Of a stretch of DNA of 64,000 bases, positions 62,782 through 64,000 are shown one piece after another. The DNA comes from JAPORK01 sp026710285 (GTDB lineage Bacteria > Pseudomonadota > Gammaproteobacteria > Pseudomonadales > Endozoicomonadaceae), in NCBI GenBank assembly GCA_965201045.1, contig OZ241746.1, positions 310,001 to 374,000 on the forward strand. Reading direction: 5' to 3'. The notes beneath the pieces were generated by a model. The model saw only the letters and a list, made by a program, of their open reading frames with translations. It did not search any database and was not told the DNA's origin. Both the position numbers and the translations under genes were made by a program. Position 1 is the stretch's first letter; every line of letters begins with the position of its first letter.

Positions 62782-62862
62782 GCAGATTTTCAGCGTTATC
62801 TATTTGTTAAGGAAAGATTTTTGTTAAACCGAAAACTCCGAGCTGGGGTTAGAGGAATCCTT

Positions 62863-64000
62863 ATGCCTGTTGGGTGTTATCAACAAAAAAAGCAATATAA
62901 TCTTCTCTATAAGTCAGTTGATTTTTTTGTAATATGCTTATTGTGTACAATAGTCTGTTCAGCTATGCAGGTCAGTAATTTTATAGACAGAAAAAAATAT
63001 AAAACATCGGTCATAATTAGCAAATCTAATAAGTTAGCTGTGGCTACCGGGCAATTAAAACATTTATTTCAGACCGGGAGTGGTTACACAAATCAGTGGT
63101 CTAATGCTTTTAATTTTTCTAAACAATGGGGTGCACAGACAGACCCACGTACAGGAACGCTCAGTGTATATATTAAAACTGGAAGTTTAGTGAGTAATTT
63201 TGGGCATGGTCCGGATATTGATTTGAGAGTAAATTATAGCAGTAATGCAACGGCAGATCCTGATGGGCTTGGGCATAGCTGGAGTTGGAATTTGACCCAT
63301 TTTTATCCTCAATCCGGTCAGCTGGTTACATCAACAGGACAAAATTTTTATTTACAGAAAAGAAATAATGGTCAGTGGTTTCTTTTATATCATAAACTTC
63401 AGGATATACGTATTGACGGTGATAAAAAAACACATTTTATTATTACTTATAATAACGGATTACGGGAAATACTCAACCATGAAGGTTATGAAACGATACT
63501 CGAACAACAAAATGGGTGGCGTGTACATTTTTTTTATAAGCAGGGAACACACTTACTAAAATATATTATGGATGATACAGGGCACAGTATTATACTGCAT
63601 TATAATCCTAATCATATTACAGTTATCAGCAGAGCAAGTGAGGGGCAACCTGTTCACATCGTACTGAGTAAAGAGAATAATAAATTAAAAAAATTTATAC
63701 TCTCTTTACAGCAAAGAGAAACCAGTCCGTTGGTTTATATCCATTACACAGGACGCTTAATTACCAGAATTGATTATCCAACAGGTTTAAAAAGAACATT
63801 TGCCTATAACTGTAAAGATGCAATGAAAATTCCTTTTTTGACAGATAATCAGTTACACAGTTTGTGTGTTGTTTCCAAAATGAGTATTTTCCCCGGCATG
63901 GGACAGACGACAACAGAAGTTAATTATCGCTACTCACAAGCTAATCAGAATGAACATAACTATCTTGGATTTAATGCTAATCTTCCAGCTGTTCATGGTC
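62863..64000 (+). CDS. Second RHS/YD-repeat protein (5' part, runs off window)
   Basis: An open frame from ATG 62863 to the window end, about 379 codons with no stop. MPVGCYQQKKQYNLLYKSVD, a hydrophobic segment FFVICLLCTIVCSAM (signal anchor or signal peptide), then the N-terminal RHS-associated region also found in the preceding gene: NQWSNAFNFSKQWGAQTDPR, GHGPDIDLRVNYSSN, DPDGLGHSWSWNLTHF, YNNGLREILNHEGYETILEQ and DYPTGLKR. Roughly half the residues match the first gene, so the two are tandem paralogues. AGAGGA six bases before the ATG supports the start. Its C-terminal domain is outside the window. Confidence 0.9.
   Translation, partial: MPVGCYQQKKQYNLLYKSVDFFVICLLCTIVCSAMQVSNFIDRKKYKTSVIISKSNKLAVATGQLKHLFQTGSGYTNQWSNAFNFSKQWGAQTDPRTGTLSVYIKTGSLVSNFGHGPDIDLRVNYSSNATADPDGLGHSWSWNLTHFYPQSGQLVTSTGQNFYLQKRNNGQWFLLYHKLQDIRIDGDKKTHFIITYNNGLREILNHEGYETILEQQNGWRVHFFYKQGTHLLKYIMDDTGHSIILHYNPNHITVISRASEGQPVHIVLSKENNKLKKFILSLQQRETSPLVYIHYTGRLITRIDYPTGLKRTFAYNCKDAMKIPFLTDNQLHSLCVVSKMSIFPGMGQTTTEVNYRYSQANQNEHNYLGFNANLPAVHG

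Overview
The window is AT-rich chromosome from a gammaproteobacterium. The housekeeping genes match their enterobacterial counterparts motif for motif: parC, rsmE-gshB, rnpB (bacterial type A), thiI with the C-terminal rhodanese domain, folA, dnaB, mutY, sdhE/ygfX and ygfZ. Low coding density, very many insertion sequences nested in one another, decayed gene duplicates, a histone H1-like Lys/Ala-repeat protein, eukaryotic-type Ser/Thr kinases, secreted CAP-domain proteins and giant RHS proteins together suggest a host-associated or symbiotic bacterium with an expanded IS load. I cannot name the species from the sequence.

Layout. 1-3.5 kb: an IS256-type transposase gene split by a group II intron, next to an IS66 transposase remnant. 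4.4-19.2 kb: the conserved housekeeping block, mostly on +, with long non-coding spacers. 19.2-27.1 kb: a mobile-element graveyard. It holds a GT25 glycosyltransferase, a duplicated ygfZ tail carrying a 203-bp MITE, three stacked group II intron 3' ends, an IS3 element, and an IS200/IS605 remnant split by IS1380, which is itself split by IS630. A second MITE with Tn5-like ends sits in the right end of the IS605 remnant. 27.1-30.5 kb: sfsA, a periplasmic cupin, a Fic/Doc toxin with a DNA-binding partner, and a GIY-YIG protein. 31.1-39.2 kb: a defence island with a complete type I restriction system (hsdR-hsdM-hsdS, on -) and a divergent AAA ATPase/DUF4276 pair. 39.2-48.8 kb: a scrambled duplication of the two preceding regions, with an ISAs1 remnant, an orphan membrane protein and three copies of a secreted CAP-domain gene, each preceded by an hsdM fragment. 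48.9-56.4 kb: three paralogous Ser/Thr kinases whose catalytic domain is broken up by long insertions; one is interrupted by IS630. 56.9-64 kb: a complete 5.5-kb RHS gene and the start of a second one that leaves the window.

How it fits together. The left third is core metabolism and information processing. The right two thirds is an accessory island built from defence genes, candidate effectors (kinases, CAP proteins, RHS proteins) and mobile DNA. Several insertions (IS1634 in a CAP gene, IS630 in a kinase gene, IS630 in IS1380) have clean target duplications, and removing them restores the reading frame exactly, so they look recent. A dispersed hairpin repeat appears to serve as landing site for class C-like group II introns. 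The features most worth following are the inserted-domain kinases, the CAP/hsdM array, the AAA+DUF4276 pair and the two MITE families.
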